Positions 1-13,200 of a DNA stretch of 64,000 nt are shown here, piece after piece (within the stretch, counting starts at the first letter, position 1; the number at the start of each line of letters is the position of its first letter). Both the position numbers and the translations under genes were made by a program. The stretch covers positions 124,001 to 188,000 of the forward strand of contig JAJIRX010000489.1 in assembly GCA_023853785.1 (NCBI GenBank). Reading direction: 5' to 3'. The DNA comes from Psilocybe azurescens (Eukaryota > Basidiomycota > Agaricomycetes > Agaricales > Agrocybaceae). The notes beneath the pieces are model-generated. The model made no database searches. It was not told the DNA's origin and saw only the letters and a program-made list of their open reading frames with translations.

Positions 1-80
1 AACGAAACAGGAACGAACGAACGGGAAGAACTTCCTCCTCACTACCCGCGGAACTCGACTTTGATGAAGTTCCTGGAACT

Positions 81-2091
81 ATGAAAGAGCCCAAAAGAGC
101 TCTAATGAAAGGCAAGAATGGCAAAGCAGCCACGACAAGCAAGCGTGTAGCCGTCAAAAAGGTTGGAAAAGCTGCTGAGAAGAAACCGGAACGCAATGTT
201 GCGAAACCTCGAGTGCAACGGCATGTTGCCACAGATCCTGATATCACTCTCATTGACTTGAATGACAAAGCAAGCGACTCTGTACGCCGTCTGTATTTCA
301 TATATTATGCGTGTTTCATTGACCCGAGTACATGCAGAAAATCGTCAATGAAGATCGAGAGGGAAAATCCCACAGGCGCTCGGCGAGGGTTGCGACTATT
401 CAGACCTCAAAGAAACCAAAGCAGAAACAAGGCATAGTCAACGCTCCCGGGAAACCCAAGAAAGCGCCATGGGAAGAATCAGACTTCATGCAGAAGCAAG
501 ACGTACTATCGGATGCTATCGCTAATCATTTTGGCCACAACGAAAAAACCGGTTCCAAAATTCAAGATAGGAGATACTCCAGTCTTGTATATGAAGACGA
601 GAGCAAGCTATCCAGTGCCGAAAGTTCAATAAACAATGTTGATCAAGGCACTCATGCCGAGAAGTTTACCGATTATGTGGCTACAACAAAGGTTTGATTT
701 CTGCCAGAACTGCTCGATATGCACTAAATAACGTTATTCAGCTTGGCTCTACCACTTCGGATTCACCTGCGCCCCAAACAGACCCAGAAGTTGTTATGAT
801 TGACTTGACGCATGACTCGCCAAAGAGACATCTAATTCGCAAAGCCCCGTCAATCGAGAACCTCAAGAATAACCCGATAGTCATGCCTGACCTGTTCGAG
901 AGGGTTACTCTGTCAACCGGCGATTCACCCAAACCGCGTGTGGCTCTTGATTCCCACCGCAAGGCTGTCTCAGTTAAGATATCGAAAGAAAATACGACAG
1001 TCAAATCTGCTATGTCCGAGCAAATAAAAATTAGACCTTTGCCCGCGAGCGGTTCTCCAAACCCGCATGTAGCCTTGAATGGAGCAAATATTGTCCTAGG
1101 AGAAGCTTCACCGCTTCCAAGACTGCAGGTCCCAGCATCCTCGCGTGTTAAATTTGAGAAGATGGTGTCCTACCAGGAAATCGACGGAGACATGCGCAAC
1201 CAACGTTCACCGACATCCAAAATGCGCGACTCAACACCTTCGAATGTTGGGATAGAGAAGATGAAGTCGTTTGACAGTATTACCGATGACGGGCATCATC
1301 GCAGATCTTCAGTCAAGTTTGACTTACCCAATATCAGAAAGCATCCACGCAGGCAGAATTTCAAACAAGATGAAGCCCGAGGTCGAGGTCGAGCATCGGA
1401 AATAGATGGTTTGCAGCTCAATTTTCTATCTCATCTTGCCACAGATTTTAGTCGAGAAACAGAACAAAATGAAAGCAAGTTCTCCCCCATCAGGAGAAGG
1501 AGACAAGAGCGCAGCAACAACTCGACCTTCGAGCCTGCTCTCAAGCCTATGGATAAAATCATTAATGTAAGATGCACGCAATATTATTACTTTTTTATTT
1601 TGATGAATGGATTTGCCATAGATACTCGATGAGTTAAATGAAGTAAGTTTGACCAGATTCTGTGAGTTTCGGCTTACACTGTGGACATCTAGGGTTTAAT
1701 CAACAAAGTCGCCCGTCGCTTTGAAGGGGTATCGACCGAACTCCATACTGGTCAGCGGAGTATTCTTGAAGGCACTGCTCGGCGCCTTAAAGAAATGTCT
1801 GATGCAAGGTTTTTTTTTTACGTCTTTTGAAAAGAAAAAGAAATTCGCTCATGTGTCTGACGCAGTATACATCACTTCAACGATCTGGTTGACCTTGAAG
1901 CCGAATACACAGCTCAATGCACGGCCATCGCCAATGGGGTCCATAATTTTCGGAAATCTACTGAACAACTTAACCAGTGCTTCAAGGATATTCTCATCGA
2001 ACATAGCAGCCGCAGTCTATGCAAGAAGTTCCCGATAACCCTGTTTCCTGAAGTACCTCAGGCCATATCGAATCCAGGAATCAGGCACTGA
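81..2091 (+). CDS. Hypothetical nuclear protein with two SUMO-interaction-like motifs and a C-terminal helical region
   Basis: I do not recognise the family. Six exons join in frame (81-281, 338-691, 742-1566, 1622-1642, 1693-1808, 1866-2091) to about 580 codons. The frame is also open upstream to base 3, so the true start may lie left of the window. The N-terminus is very basic (Lys/Arg rich). Two hydrophobic-acidic motifs, ITLIDLND (about 243-266) and VVMIDLTHD (790-816), look like SUMO-interaction motifs. The middle is Ser/Pro rich and probably disordered. The last about 110 residues are likely helical (GLINKVARRFEGVSTELH..., then DLVDLEAEYTAQ...). Basic tail, SIMs and a terminal coiled coil suggest a chromatin or chromosome-axis protein, but that is inference only. 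Confidence 0.6.
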
Positions 2092-2599
2092 TCTTTTACT
2101 GGCCGATGTCGGTGATGATAACTGTTATCCGAGAGTCTGGTTCTCTTCTTTGTCTATAATTTTGCTCTCTTTGCGTTCTCTGGACTTTGGTATGCTCTGG
2201 ACTGCAATGCCTTGGACGCATGTGTCTGTTTCATCCTATTTCTTCTTGCTGACTATCTTTTGATTCCTCGGCACTTGACGTGGGTTTTTGTAACTCTATA
2301 CGATCTGCCTGTGGAGGCATATTACGAGTTATGCCCGCTGATGGACTAATAATACTTGAGCATAGAACTTCTTTCTGGGGACCTATACGTGTGTGGTTGC
2401 CGGCTGCGGTTTCTTGAAATAACATCAGCAAGACGTTTATAATAAACAATGTTCTGAAATCTTCAACTGAATCCTATAATCCTGGTGTGAAGGGTAATAG
2501 GATTTTAGAAACGGTTTACATAGTTTACGCAAGCTTTGCATGAGAAAATAGCGCGGGACTGTGGGCTAATTAAAGTCGGAAACGACGACCAAAGGGGGT
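2092..2599. other. Intergenic, promoter region of the aminopeptidase gene
   Basis: No supported gene. It holds the 3' flank of the preceding gene and the 5' flank of the aminopeptidase. Short ORFs here have no recognisable content. Confidence 0.5.
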
Positions 2600-5500
2600 A
2601 TGTCGCCTTGCCTCTTACGCGTTCGACAGCGCGTTTTCCAAAACGTCCAACCTATAGCAGTATACGGATCGCAGTCGCGCGTACATGTGCTGCCTAGATT
2701 AACGACCACGAGATGGATGAGATTTCAGACTAGTGGCTCTGGGCCATGTGCTCGCCAGACAAGTCAAATCACTTCAGTTCGAAGCCCGGAATGCGTCCCG
2801 TCCAGGAAATACAAAACCGCCAATTCCCGTAATCTAAACACAGGAATTGTTTCTGCCTTTTCTTCCCCATCTACCAAATCGACCTCGTCCAAACTCTCAC
2901 ACATTTCCGCGATGTCGACTAGTGCTGGTTCTGGTGATCCAGACCAATATCGTTTGCCTACCGATGTTAAACCCACTCATTACGACGTCACCATCAAAAC
3001 AGACCTCGAGAAACTCACGTTTGAGGGTCTCGTCAAAGTTAGGTATGAGATACATTCTATTTTTCTCTTTCATCTGTTGATTCAACGCTGTTTCAAGCCT
3101 GGACATAAAAGCAGAGACCTCTAAAATCGTTCTCAATGCAACGGATCTAGATCTTGGAAAAGCGTACGTCTCCCACTCAGCTGTTTTGAATTCACCATAG
3201 TCATCGAATGTTTCGTTAGATCTCTGTATTCCGATGCCTTGAAAGCGGAGCAGGTCACCAGCGTCTCAGCGACTGACAAGACTCAGGAGCGCGTCACGTA
3301 CCAGTTGACAGACAAACTTCCCGCCGGATCCAAAGCCGAATTGAAGATCGCCTTTGCTGGTAAGCTCACCGGATCTATGATGGGATACTACAAGTCATCT
3401 TGGGAGAATGAGGGCAAGACTGAATACTATGCACTTACACAGTTTGAGGTATGCAACCACCGTCGTGAATACTTTCGATGTAATCAACACTTATCGTTCC
3501 AATCTCTGTAGCCCACCGCTGCCCGACGCGCTTTCCCCTGCTGGGACGAACCTCTCCTTAAGGCGACTTTTTCTATGACTATGATTTCTCGCGCCAACAC
3601 CGTCAGCTTGAGTAACATGCCTGCTCTCTCCGAAGAGTCCCTCCAGGAAGTCAACACTCCCGCTGAGCTCGCAGATATTGTTGCATCTACCAAAAATGAG
3701 CAATGGAAGATCACCAAGTTTGACAAGACCCCTCCCATGTCTTCCTACATCGTGGCGATAGCAAACGGTCCTTTCAAATTCTTGGAAACTTCTGTCGTTA
3801 TGCCCTTGAGTGGAAAGACGATCCCCCTTCGCATTTATAGTAAGGAAGCAAGTTAATCTATAATTTATTATACTGGCTTACTGTAAATATAGCTACTCCC
3901 GATGTCATCCATCAGGCACAGTATGCCCTCGATGTCAAGGCTGCCGTCCTACCTCTTTACGAAAAGATCTTCGATGTCGAGTACCCTCTTCCTAAACTGG
4001 ACACCCTTGTGGTATGTGTATTAATTATTTCTTTCTGTCCATTTCTCTGAATTTATGAAAGGCGAGTGATTTCGATGCAGGCGCCATGGAGAACTGGGGC
4101 TTGATAACTGGACGCACGAACGCATTTTTGCTTGATCCTGACCGTGCCGATCTCCAGGCCAAGAAGCGCGTCGCTTCAGTTCAGAGCCACGAAGTCGCGC
4201 ACATGTGGTTCGGTAATATCACGACCATGCAATGGTGGAACTACCTCTATCTCAACGAAGGTACGCATTCAACTGCCAAAATTCACGTCGCATAAAATAA
4301 TGATTTTTTCCATCAGGTTTTGCTACTTTGGTATGCTTTTCTTTAATATGACAGTTATTAATGTAGGTGGCTGATCCCTAGTGATTCTGCAGATGGGTGA
4401 AGTCATCATTCCAGGTATGTCGACTTTATTGCTGCTTTTGTCACAGAAAACGGGAATTAACTATCTTTAGACAGGTATGCAGTTATAATTTATTTCAAAT
4501 AGTATTGGGACTAAAAAACGCCCTGTAGAGTGTACCCAGAATGGCGCGTCAACTCGGAATTCATCACTGATCATCTCAGTCGGGCATTGAATCTTGACTC
4601 GAAGCTCTCTTCCCATCCTATCGAGGTCGAATGTCCTGATGCTAACCACATCAACCAGGTTTGTATTTCCGCGTTAGTTATTACCATTAATCGAATTTAT
4701 TCCTTGGTTCGTAGATTTTCGATGCTTTATCTTACTCCAAAGCTGCCTCAGGTATGATGACATATTTGTCAATCGCATTTGAAAATATTTACACCGGGGT
4801 CGTTAGTTCTTCGCATGTTGTCGTACTATGTCGGAGAGGAGAAGTTCCTCAAAGGAGTTTCTATCTATCTCAAGAAGAAGCTTTTCGCCAACAGCGTCAC
4901 CCACGACCTCTGGGATGGCATCAGCACTTCGACTGGACTCAATATCACGGAACTCATGGAGAATTGGATCACCAAGATCGGTTTCCCTGTGGTGACTGTT
5001 ACTGAGAATGCACAAGGGATTACTGTTCGTCAAGATCGCTTCTTGGAGACAGGCCCTGCAAAGCCAAAGGACAATGAAACTATTTGGTAGGTCGTGCATT
5101 AAAATCCATATAAATGTTTTTTTTAACGATTGGCCCTTAGGAACATTCCTTTGAGTGTCTTATCGACCAAGGATGGCAAGGCTGTCATCGACAGGACTCC
5201 CATCTTAACAGAACGCGAAAAAACAATTCCATTGGACATAAGCAAGCCGTTCAAATTGAACGCTGGAACTAACGGTGTTTGTGCGTATGCTTTAACTGTG
5301 TAACTAGTTGTGGTGGCGTTTCTCTCAAACTTCTGCTTGAAGACCGCGTCTTGTACTCGCCCGAGCGTCTGGCGTTGATTGCCGCAGAAGCAGCCAAAGA
5401 AAATTCTGTCTTTTCCTTGGAGGACAGGATGGGACTGGTATATGATGCGATGGCCTTGGCCAGAGCTGGCTTCGCCAAGCTGAGTAGTTCTTTGACCTTG

Positions 5501-6834
5501 GTTGACGAGCTGAAGAACGAGAAAGAGTGTATGTGATTCATTCTGTTGAGCATGATATCATTAATCATGCCCGTCTAGTCCTTGTATGGCAGGGCATTTC
5601 AGGCAGTCTTGCTGGCGTCAAAGATGTCTGGTGGGAGCACCCTGAAATCACGGACAAGTTCGACGCATTCAGCCGAGTAAGTGCGGTCGTTGGCTTGGAC
5701 AATAGATTCTGGCAGATGATTGACGGATTGCAGAGCCTTTTCGTTCCCCTGGTCAAGAAACTCGGATACGATTACCCCAAAGGTGAAGATATCGATGCTG
5801 CCCAATTAAGGACGCTTGCTGTCGGACGTGCGTACGCCACCGGCGATGAAGGGTATGTGCATTCAGTTCCGAAATGTCAAGTCGGTCATTTGAGCTGATG
5901 GGCGGGCAGCGTCACTAATGAACTACGTGGACGATTTAAATTGTACCAAGAGACCGGAGACAATTCCAAAATCCCCGCTGATCTTCAGCAGGTCATCTAC
6001 ACCGCGGTACGTTTTATGTTTGGGCGGTCTGGTGCTGCGCCGATGGAGAGGCTGATACTCTATTTAGGCCGTTAAACACGGAGGCCGCAAGGAATACGAT
6101 GCTATGGTCAAGATTTATGATAAGCCCAAGACACCATCGGAAAAGATCTCGGCGATGTAAGTTTCGCGACTAGAGATCCTCCGCAAAAGAAATCTAAAAT
6201 TATCCTTCCTTTGCAAGCCGGGCGATGTCGATTACTCAAGATGACGCTTTGATTGCTGAGACTTTCAAATTTATTTCGACCAAGGCCAGAGACCAGGATG
6301 TTATTTACTTCTTTGGCTCGCTGGGGATGAACTACAAAGCGAGGAGGGCTTTGACCAAGTACTTGCAAGATGAATATGATGTGGTGAGTAATGGTGTGCA
6401 CATGCGTCGCGGGTCTAGAATCATGACCATGGCAATTGCAGTTGTACAAGCGATTCGAGGGAAATTTCACGCTCGGCACGCTGGTCTCGGTGAGTGGGAC
6501 ATTGAAAGAGACAGACGAAAAGGTCTAATAGAATTTGGACGATAGCAAACCATCACTTTCTACGCAACCAAGGAAGACTACGCTCAGGTTGAGACATACT
6601 TCAAAGTAAGAAAGAAAAGCTGATAGGAGATGTTCTCACTGCGGCTGACACGCACTGATGCAGGACAAGGACACGTCTAAATATAATCAATCGCTGGCGC
6701 AGGCGTTGGATAGCATCCGAGCGAGAACGGACTACCGCGAGGTATGCATGACCGAGAGATAGAGTGGAAATGCTAACTGACTGTGGTTACAGCGATCGAC
6801 GGAGGATTTGAAGGAGTGGCTTTCTAGGAAGTGA
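2600..6834 (+). CDS. APE2: M1 family zinc aminopeptidase (Aap1/Ape2, puromycin-sensitive type)
   Basis: Zinc metallopeptidase removing N-terminal residues from peptides. The gene is split by many short introns. The GAMEN substrate motif is at 4080-4094 and the zinc motif HEVAHMWFGN starts at about 4188, followed by the third zinc ligand Glu in LNEGFATL across a splice junction. The fold continues through VYPEWRVNSEF and VLRMLSYYVGEEKF to a C-terminal ERAP1-like helical domain ending in KEWLSRK. The first ATG (2600) gives about 104 extra residues rich in Arg, Ser and Thr, resembling a mitochondrial leader. A second in-frame ATG at 2912 (MSTSAGSGD) starts just before the conserved domain and would give a cytosolic form. 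Three very small exons are needed: 4317-4330, 4393-4414 and the 4-nt 4471-4474. No frame break seen. The specific orthologue is uncertain. Confidence 0.93.
4471..4474 (+). other. 4-nt microexon of the M1 aminopeptidase
   Basis: ACAG sits between an acceptor (CTTTAG) and a donor (GTATGC). It is required to connect GEVIIP to VYPEWRV as D-R; skipping it breaks the frame. Confidence 0.72.
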
Positions 6835-6920
6835 TGGAAGTGCTTACATCAGCGGGTGTGGTATTACTTTGTAGTGGACTGGAGTAGTTAGTCAAAGTTG
6901 AATTCTATGAAATAACAGTA

Positions 6921-9217
6921 ATGCCAGCGTTTGATCCAGTTCGCGATGCTGTCCTCAACTCACCAGTCCAGCGAAGAGCCACCCATCTCTCCGTCCTCCT
7001 CAACCAGGACGACAATTCCCCTCCTCCCCGTCACTCTTCAATACACTCCCTTCTCTCCCCTCAGGACGACACCCTTGCATCCGCAGACCCTATCCGCAGG
7101 TCCTCGATGGATATCAACTACATCTCACCCGCAGCCTCAAGAAGACAGTCTATCGTAGATTCGCCTAGACCATCCTCCTCGTCAGCAGATTCCGTCCCAC
7201 CACGCTCGACAGCTTCCCCCATTTCGATACCTTACAATCCCCGCAAGCGAGTAACAAAGGCAGATTCTGTCCTCGTCCCGCTCAGTCCAGCAGAGATCGA
7301 AAAGTATAGGAAGTTTCGTGGCGAGGGTTCTGTCCGTCTCACTTCCAAACGGAAACGCGCCCCGAGCGATGAGCCAGAGCCAGAGGATGTGCGGCCAGGG
7401 AAACGGCATACAGGAGATGTCGGTGTCGTGGTCCACCATTGTAAGTCCAAAATACTATCTATATATGTATCGCACTCTCACAAAAGGTGCTCTCAGACAA
7501 CTCACGGCCTGACGTCGGTGTCGAGCAACGTTCTCTATCGCCTATCATCGGTCTCAAGGCTTTCAACAACTGGGTCAAGTCGGTTCTTATCACCCGTTTT
7601 GGACACCCTGTGCTAGAAAAAGCTCTGTTTCAGGTCCTTTAGCAGGCCCGGGTCGCATGCGTATAGCTAGGGGAAAGGTTCTCGATCTGGGATGCGGAAA
7701 GGGCGGCGACACAACAAAGTGGGCAAAGGCCCATGTCAAAGAATATTTCGGCGCTGGTCCGTCTTTCACATCTCGCTAAAGCTGCGCAGTACTTATGACA
7801 TCGTTCTAGACATTGCTGCTGTATCTATCGACCAGGCTAGAGGGCGTTGGGAGAGTCTACGCGGGCCTCGCTTCGATGCTACATTTGCCGCCATAGACTG
7901 TTTTGCACAATCTATCTCGAAAGCATTCCCACCCGCTAAACTCGCACAACCCTGCGATGTAGTTTCCATGCAATTCTGTATGCACTACGCGTTCGAGACC
8001 GTCCAAAAGGCACGGTGTATGCTTGACAATGTCAGTCGGTATCTGCGAACAGGTGGTGTCTTCATTGGCACAATACCAAACGCTGAGTTCCTCCTGTGCG
8101 TAAACCTTTCTCCTTATCATACATGTCAGCTCAACTGAGTGTTTTCTTCATTATACCAATTGCGGTTAACGGCAACTTCATTACAATCCATCTATTCATT
8201 GCTTGGGATCTATCCCGCGATCAACGCATCATGTTCAGCGACCGTCTCGATGAAATCCCTAAAGATGCTGAGGAACTTTCATTCGGTAACTCGGTATACA
8301 GGATCACCTTTGAGGACCGTGAACGTCCTGTGTTCGGCCATAAGTACACCTTCTTCCTTCAAGACGCCGTGGAAAACGTCCCGGAATATGTCGTCCGGTG
8401 GGATAATTTCGTGCAGTACGTTCTTTCTTTCATCGGACACTCTTTCTCCATTGTCGCCTTGTCCATCTTCTTTTAAAACTTTTATGGGGCGATTGGAAAG
8501 GAATGCCGTCTCGCCCTGACCATCTGTCTTTCCGTTTGCCTCGAATCAATTCTAGTGATCAACCCGCTTCTTGTCATTTTGTTTCGTTCTAACCCTTCTG
8601 TGCTCTCCCACGTTACACAAACACACCCTCGAAACGCGTATCAAGCCACCATCTGGTGTACTGGGCGCTCATAGTCCCGCCACCGCTTCATATAACGTCC
8701 CGAATGCCTTTTTCCCGATGAGTCGCAGAGATGTTCTCGATCTATGGCACCACATTCCCATTCATCGTTGTCTCCTTACTGTTTTTAACACTTTTCTTTC
8801 ATCATTTCCTTCCCGTTCTAATTTCTCTGTTCTGTTCCTCGACCTCGAATCCCGAGTCCCCTTCTCCATTTCTTCTATCTTTGAATGAACTTTACTCGCA
8901 TCACAACGTCATTTATTCACACTCAATTTTTAGAATGGCCGCGGATTATGGGCTCCATCCAGTGTACAGGAAACAGTTTCACGATATCTTCCAGGAACAC
9001 ATGGAACATCCGGAATTCCAACCCCTGTTGGTTCGCATGAAAGTCATCAATGAAATTGGCGAGAGTTCAATGACGGATGATCAATGGGAAGCAGCTAGTA
9101 CGTCACAACTCTCCTTTCCACAACCCTTTCTCTCCCTTCCTGAACTAGTAGCTGATCGACATTTTTACTCTCTTGTGAACAGATATCTACATCGGATTCG
9201 CTTTTGAAAAGCGATAG
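6921..9217 (+). CDS. ABD1: mRNA cap guanine-N7 methyltransferase (frame broken once)
   Basis: Transfers methyl from S-adenosylmethionine to the cap guanine of nascent mRNA in the nucleus. A long Ser/Pro-rich N-terminal region (about 170 residues) precedes the catalytic domain. Visible motifs are [10 protein letters not shown], the SAM-binding [15 protein letters not shown], the post-motif [10 protein letters not shown], and the cap-pocket stretch [10 protein letters not shown]. The C-terminal exons ([19 protein letters not shown] and DQWEA...[11 protein letters not shown]) match the family end. An unusually long pyrimidine-rich intron (8416-8933, 518 nt) splits the last third. The reading frame breaks at the A run 7617-7621: one more A would connect HPVLEK to [14 protein letters not shown] and so to the SAM motif. 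No splice solution was found. The product call is firm; the break looks like a sequence error. Confidence 0.9.
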
Positions 9218-10249
9218 CGTAACCTATCTTTTCTCTTATTACAGATGCCCTCCTTCTCCTTTTCCACCACTACCCTCACACCTCTCTCCTCGCTGTTGAG
9301 CAAGGTTTAGCTCCTCCACAAACACAAAAGAACCTTACGCCCTCCAGTGGTCTTGCTATTAATGTACTTTCTAAACCCACTAACATTTCAGCCAAATGTT
9401 TGTTTAATGCGAAATTATTGATGTATGTACAATACTTTCGATAGTGTTACCAGACCATAGTGTTACAGTCAGACCTATTGCCGCTATACCACAAGAATGC
9501 TATGTAGTTATATTTGATCTAATTATATTCAAGCCCGAGTCTTTTGGATTGACACTCATCAACTCAGCTACGGTGTTAGCTCACCAGCTCACCAGCTCAG
9601 AACCTTCACGAATGGCAAACCTATAAGAAACGAAACAATCTGGCAAGTGTAGCGCACAAACATCCATAGTATTCTACCACCCAATTATGTACACATGTGG
9701 TTGGGGCAAAAAGAAAAAACATGATACTAAAAAATGACATACGTATAGGCGAGACAAGTATAGGGTCGAAAGAGAGAGAAGAGAATAATCAATAGCGAGA
9801 AAGGAAGAAAAACAGGCAGGACGTTCGGGATCGGCAGCGAGATATAGGGTTGGATAGGACGGGAGAGGGGGAGAGTCACGGACCCCAAATTAGAAAATAT
9901 ATACATATACTAATGGGCGTGTAGTATAGCATGCATTCCTTCTTTCCTTGTCGCTGTCCATGGAGGTGATCATTAAGTCATCGTTGTTGTTGTTGTTGGG
10001 TTTTAAGTGGTGAGTTCGTTGGGCATCATTGAACAGCAGGAACACAAATCATAGATGTACAGAGTTGGAAAAAGAAGAATGGAAGAAGTGTATGTAATAG
10101 ACAGACCCGTATATAATTTAAAAAGAACTGAACAAAGTCAGAAACTGGATTGAGCATGATGGAAGAGACAACGTAGACAGGAGAAAATCCACAACAAAAA
10201 AAGAAATAGTTGACAAATAGAAAATGAGATCATGTGGGGATGTAGCAGC
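9218..10249. other. Intergenic between convergent genes
   Basis: Holds the two 3' flanks. It contains a short GTT repeat (about 9982-9998) and A/G-rich tracts. No coding potential beyond small chance ORFs. Confidence 0.5.
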
Positions 10250-13200
10250 TTATTCTTGTCCGAAGCCAACGGTTTCCCTAAAGAGTTTTATTCACGTCAG
10301 CACACTTTGGTCAAAATCTCCAGGAAACGGCAAATCACGTACTCAACAGCCAGCGTCAGCTTGTGCTCCAAGCTCGCGTAGTCCTTGTAAGGCGGCAGAT
10401 CAATACGATTGAAGCAAGTATGACTCTTGGGTAACTGGGAGGGGTCACCCGACTTCTCGATCGTAAACCGTCTTGGCCCATCAGATCCTTGCAAGTCCTT
10501 GAAACCATTGACAGGAATACGCGAAGTGCCGGTCGCGAACTGCAACAGGCGCGATTTGCGCTCGGGAGGCCAGCTACGGACACACTTCCAGAACCATTGG
10601 ATGACCTCGTCATTCATTTCATAACCTCTGTAATCGGTGAACTTGGTCCAGTCGTCGCTGCACCCAGAAGTAATAGATCAGTTTACTAGACGAAGGAACA
10701 ATATATATGTAAACGTACACATCGATCTCAGACATGCCACCAATGAGAAGCTCAAGTTCTCGCTCGTCAAACACGGTGATAAGATCTTGAGGGATAAGCT
10801 CGCTGAATCCCGACATGAAGGCTTCAAACTGTTCCTTCACCCGCTTGGAAATACGGTATTCAACAACGCTCTCCACATATTCCTTCTTGTTTTCCTCCGT
10901 GACAGGAATTTCTTCACCACCAGGTTTGAGCTCAACGGTGACCATCTCGCCAAAGCGCTCCTCTGTAGTTGTGAATGTTTCATCAATAATGTCGGTAATG
11001 TCATTTTCACTGAAGTTTGCCGGTTAGTAATCAACTACACGGAAAAATCTGGATAAGAGAAGCTTACAGCATCCAAGTCATTCCGCGGTGTAGCTCCACA
11101 TCAACACTCTCCAAATCTGACAGGGTGACCTTTTTCTTAAGGATCATCTTGTAGAAGCTGACAATGAAGTAAGCATCCAAGAACCTGCGATGGAAGATAC
11201 CCAAGCCAAGACATCTTCCGATGAACTTGAAGTAGTTCAGATGCTCGGGGTTGACGCCTGACGCGGGGTTGATTTGAAGAGTATAATTGTCGTGCGCGGA
11301 GTACTCAAAAAGGCAGTAAAATGGATTGAACATCTCATGAGACAGCAAGAAGAAGAATTCTCTGTACATTAAGAAAGCCGCAATTAACAACAGCTCAAAG
11401 AACAATTAAGCCATAAACCGTGCTTACCTTGACAAGCCACCGTAATCTAAGCCGTCTTCGCCGTCGAACTTGATCATCAAACGTTTCTTGAGATCGTTTG
11501 GTGTCTGTCTCATGATTTCTGCGTAACTGTCCTCGAAGATGTGGTTTCGTCTTATCTTTATCTGACAGTTTCCAGGCTGAGCGCGCATGGCGGGTTGGCT
11601 TCTGAAGTAAATGAGCTTCCTCCTGAAATCACGCTTGTACTGTGGCACATTCGAATCCAAAGTCGATGGCAAGCGGGGATCATCCCAAGTAGTGGTCTTA
11701 GTGTTGTGATCCACAAAGTACACCCTAGCTGTGGACGTGAGTCGCATTTCCCATCCAGACGGCAAAGGTCCAAGCTGAGAGATGGTTTGGGGTTGAAGAC
11801 CAGATCCTTGCCCGCCTGGCCCCATGACTCGTATGATCGTCTGTCGTCGTGGGTCCACCCATGTTGTCGTCCGAGTATTGTGGTCAACATAATAAGGTCG
11901 GCCTTCAGGTGTATATCGCTCCTCCCATCCATTAGGCAGACTTCCCGATCCGGCCGTTGTGGCTGTACTCGTAGTAATCGCAGCGGGCTGTTCGGGCTGT
12001 GGTGTGGTTGTGGTAGCACCGGTCGGAACATTGCTAGAACGATAGGCAGGATTGTTGGCCTCAAGAACATCGTCGACTAAAATACGGCGCGAATGCTGGT
12101 CACGGGCCGCATTAGTTTCATTATCTTGCGTAGAGTTGTTGACCGCAGCACTGGCTGATGGTCGATTCCATGTGGTTGTGCGAGTGTTGTGGTCAACGTA
12201 GTAGGTTCGACCTAGAGGGTCAATACGCCGTTCCCATCCAGGAGGAAGAGCACCATACTGATCGACATTTGGATTGAAGTTGCGCATCTGAGCGCTTTGT
12301 TGTTGAGTACTTGTGGCGGGTGATGTTGTTGATGCAGCGGGTGGCGCAGCTGCAGCCCCTGCTGCTGGTGTAACACCCGATATCGTGCTGGCAGCAGCCA
12401 TGCTGACTGGTCGTGAAGTGGATGCCTGCTGACCTTCAGCGGTGGCGGCGGCTGGAGAAGTGCCATTTGAAATAACCGTGGATGGACCAGCACCATCGGT
12501 TGCTGTGGCGTGAGAACTACCCGACCTTGAAAGTGTGGCACCAGTAACAGAACTGTTTACTGTAAGGTTGGCCGTGCTTGCAGTGGGAGATGTACCGCCC
12601 AGTCCCATTTCAGATAACGCGGCAGTAACTCCAGACGATTGTGAGGGGCCTGGATTGGATATAGGCTGGGTGACATTAGTGGACAAGTACATGATAAGCT
12701 TTCCATGAACAACAAGATTATCGTTGGACTTTTTGAGATCCAATGTTAGCATCTCTGAACATTCGCCATATTGATCATCAATTGCGGGGTAGGGAGGCGT
12801 AAATTTTGAGACGTACCATGACCGCCCAACTCTAGATCAAGCACGTCGCTAACCCGAACATTGACGACACCCAAGAACCCCTGATCCTTTCGCTTGAATT
12901 TTTTCTGGTCGAACACTTGTACAGCAACGACCGATGAATCTTTCACGGTGCTAGGGGCAGTGATGAGTCAGGATTGTAAATTCGTATATCATTCAAATAA
13001 CTGGTGCTTACATATCAAAACTCTCGTTCCAGTAAGGGTTTAGCGTCTTTTTAATAACACTAGTTGTATTGGTTTGCTCTCCATCTACAGTGATAACTGC
13101 AAAGGGGTCGGGCAGACGGAAAACATCGCGTTTCGAGAGTCCATCGGCTGCGACGACTGAGCAAAGGGGACGGGGTATAGTCAGCATAACCGAGTGACAA

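Noticed and set aside
10637..11056. 139-codon plus-strand ORF
   Set aside because: Antisense of the HECT domain exons.
11541..12080. 179-codon plus-strand ORF opposite the HECT ligase
   Set aside because: Shadow of the WW-domain exons, which are clearly coding on the minus strand.
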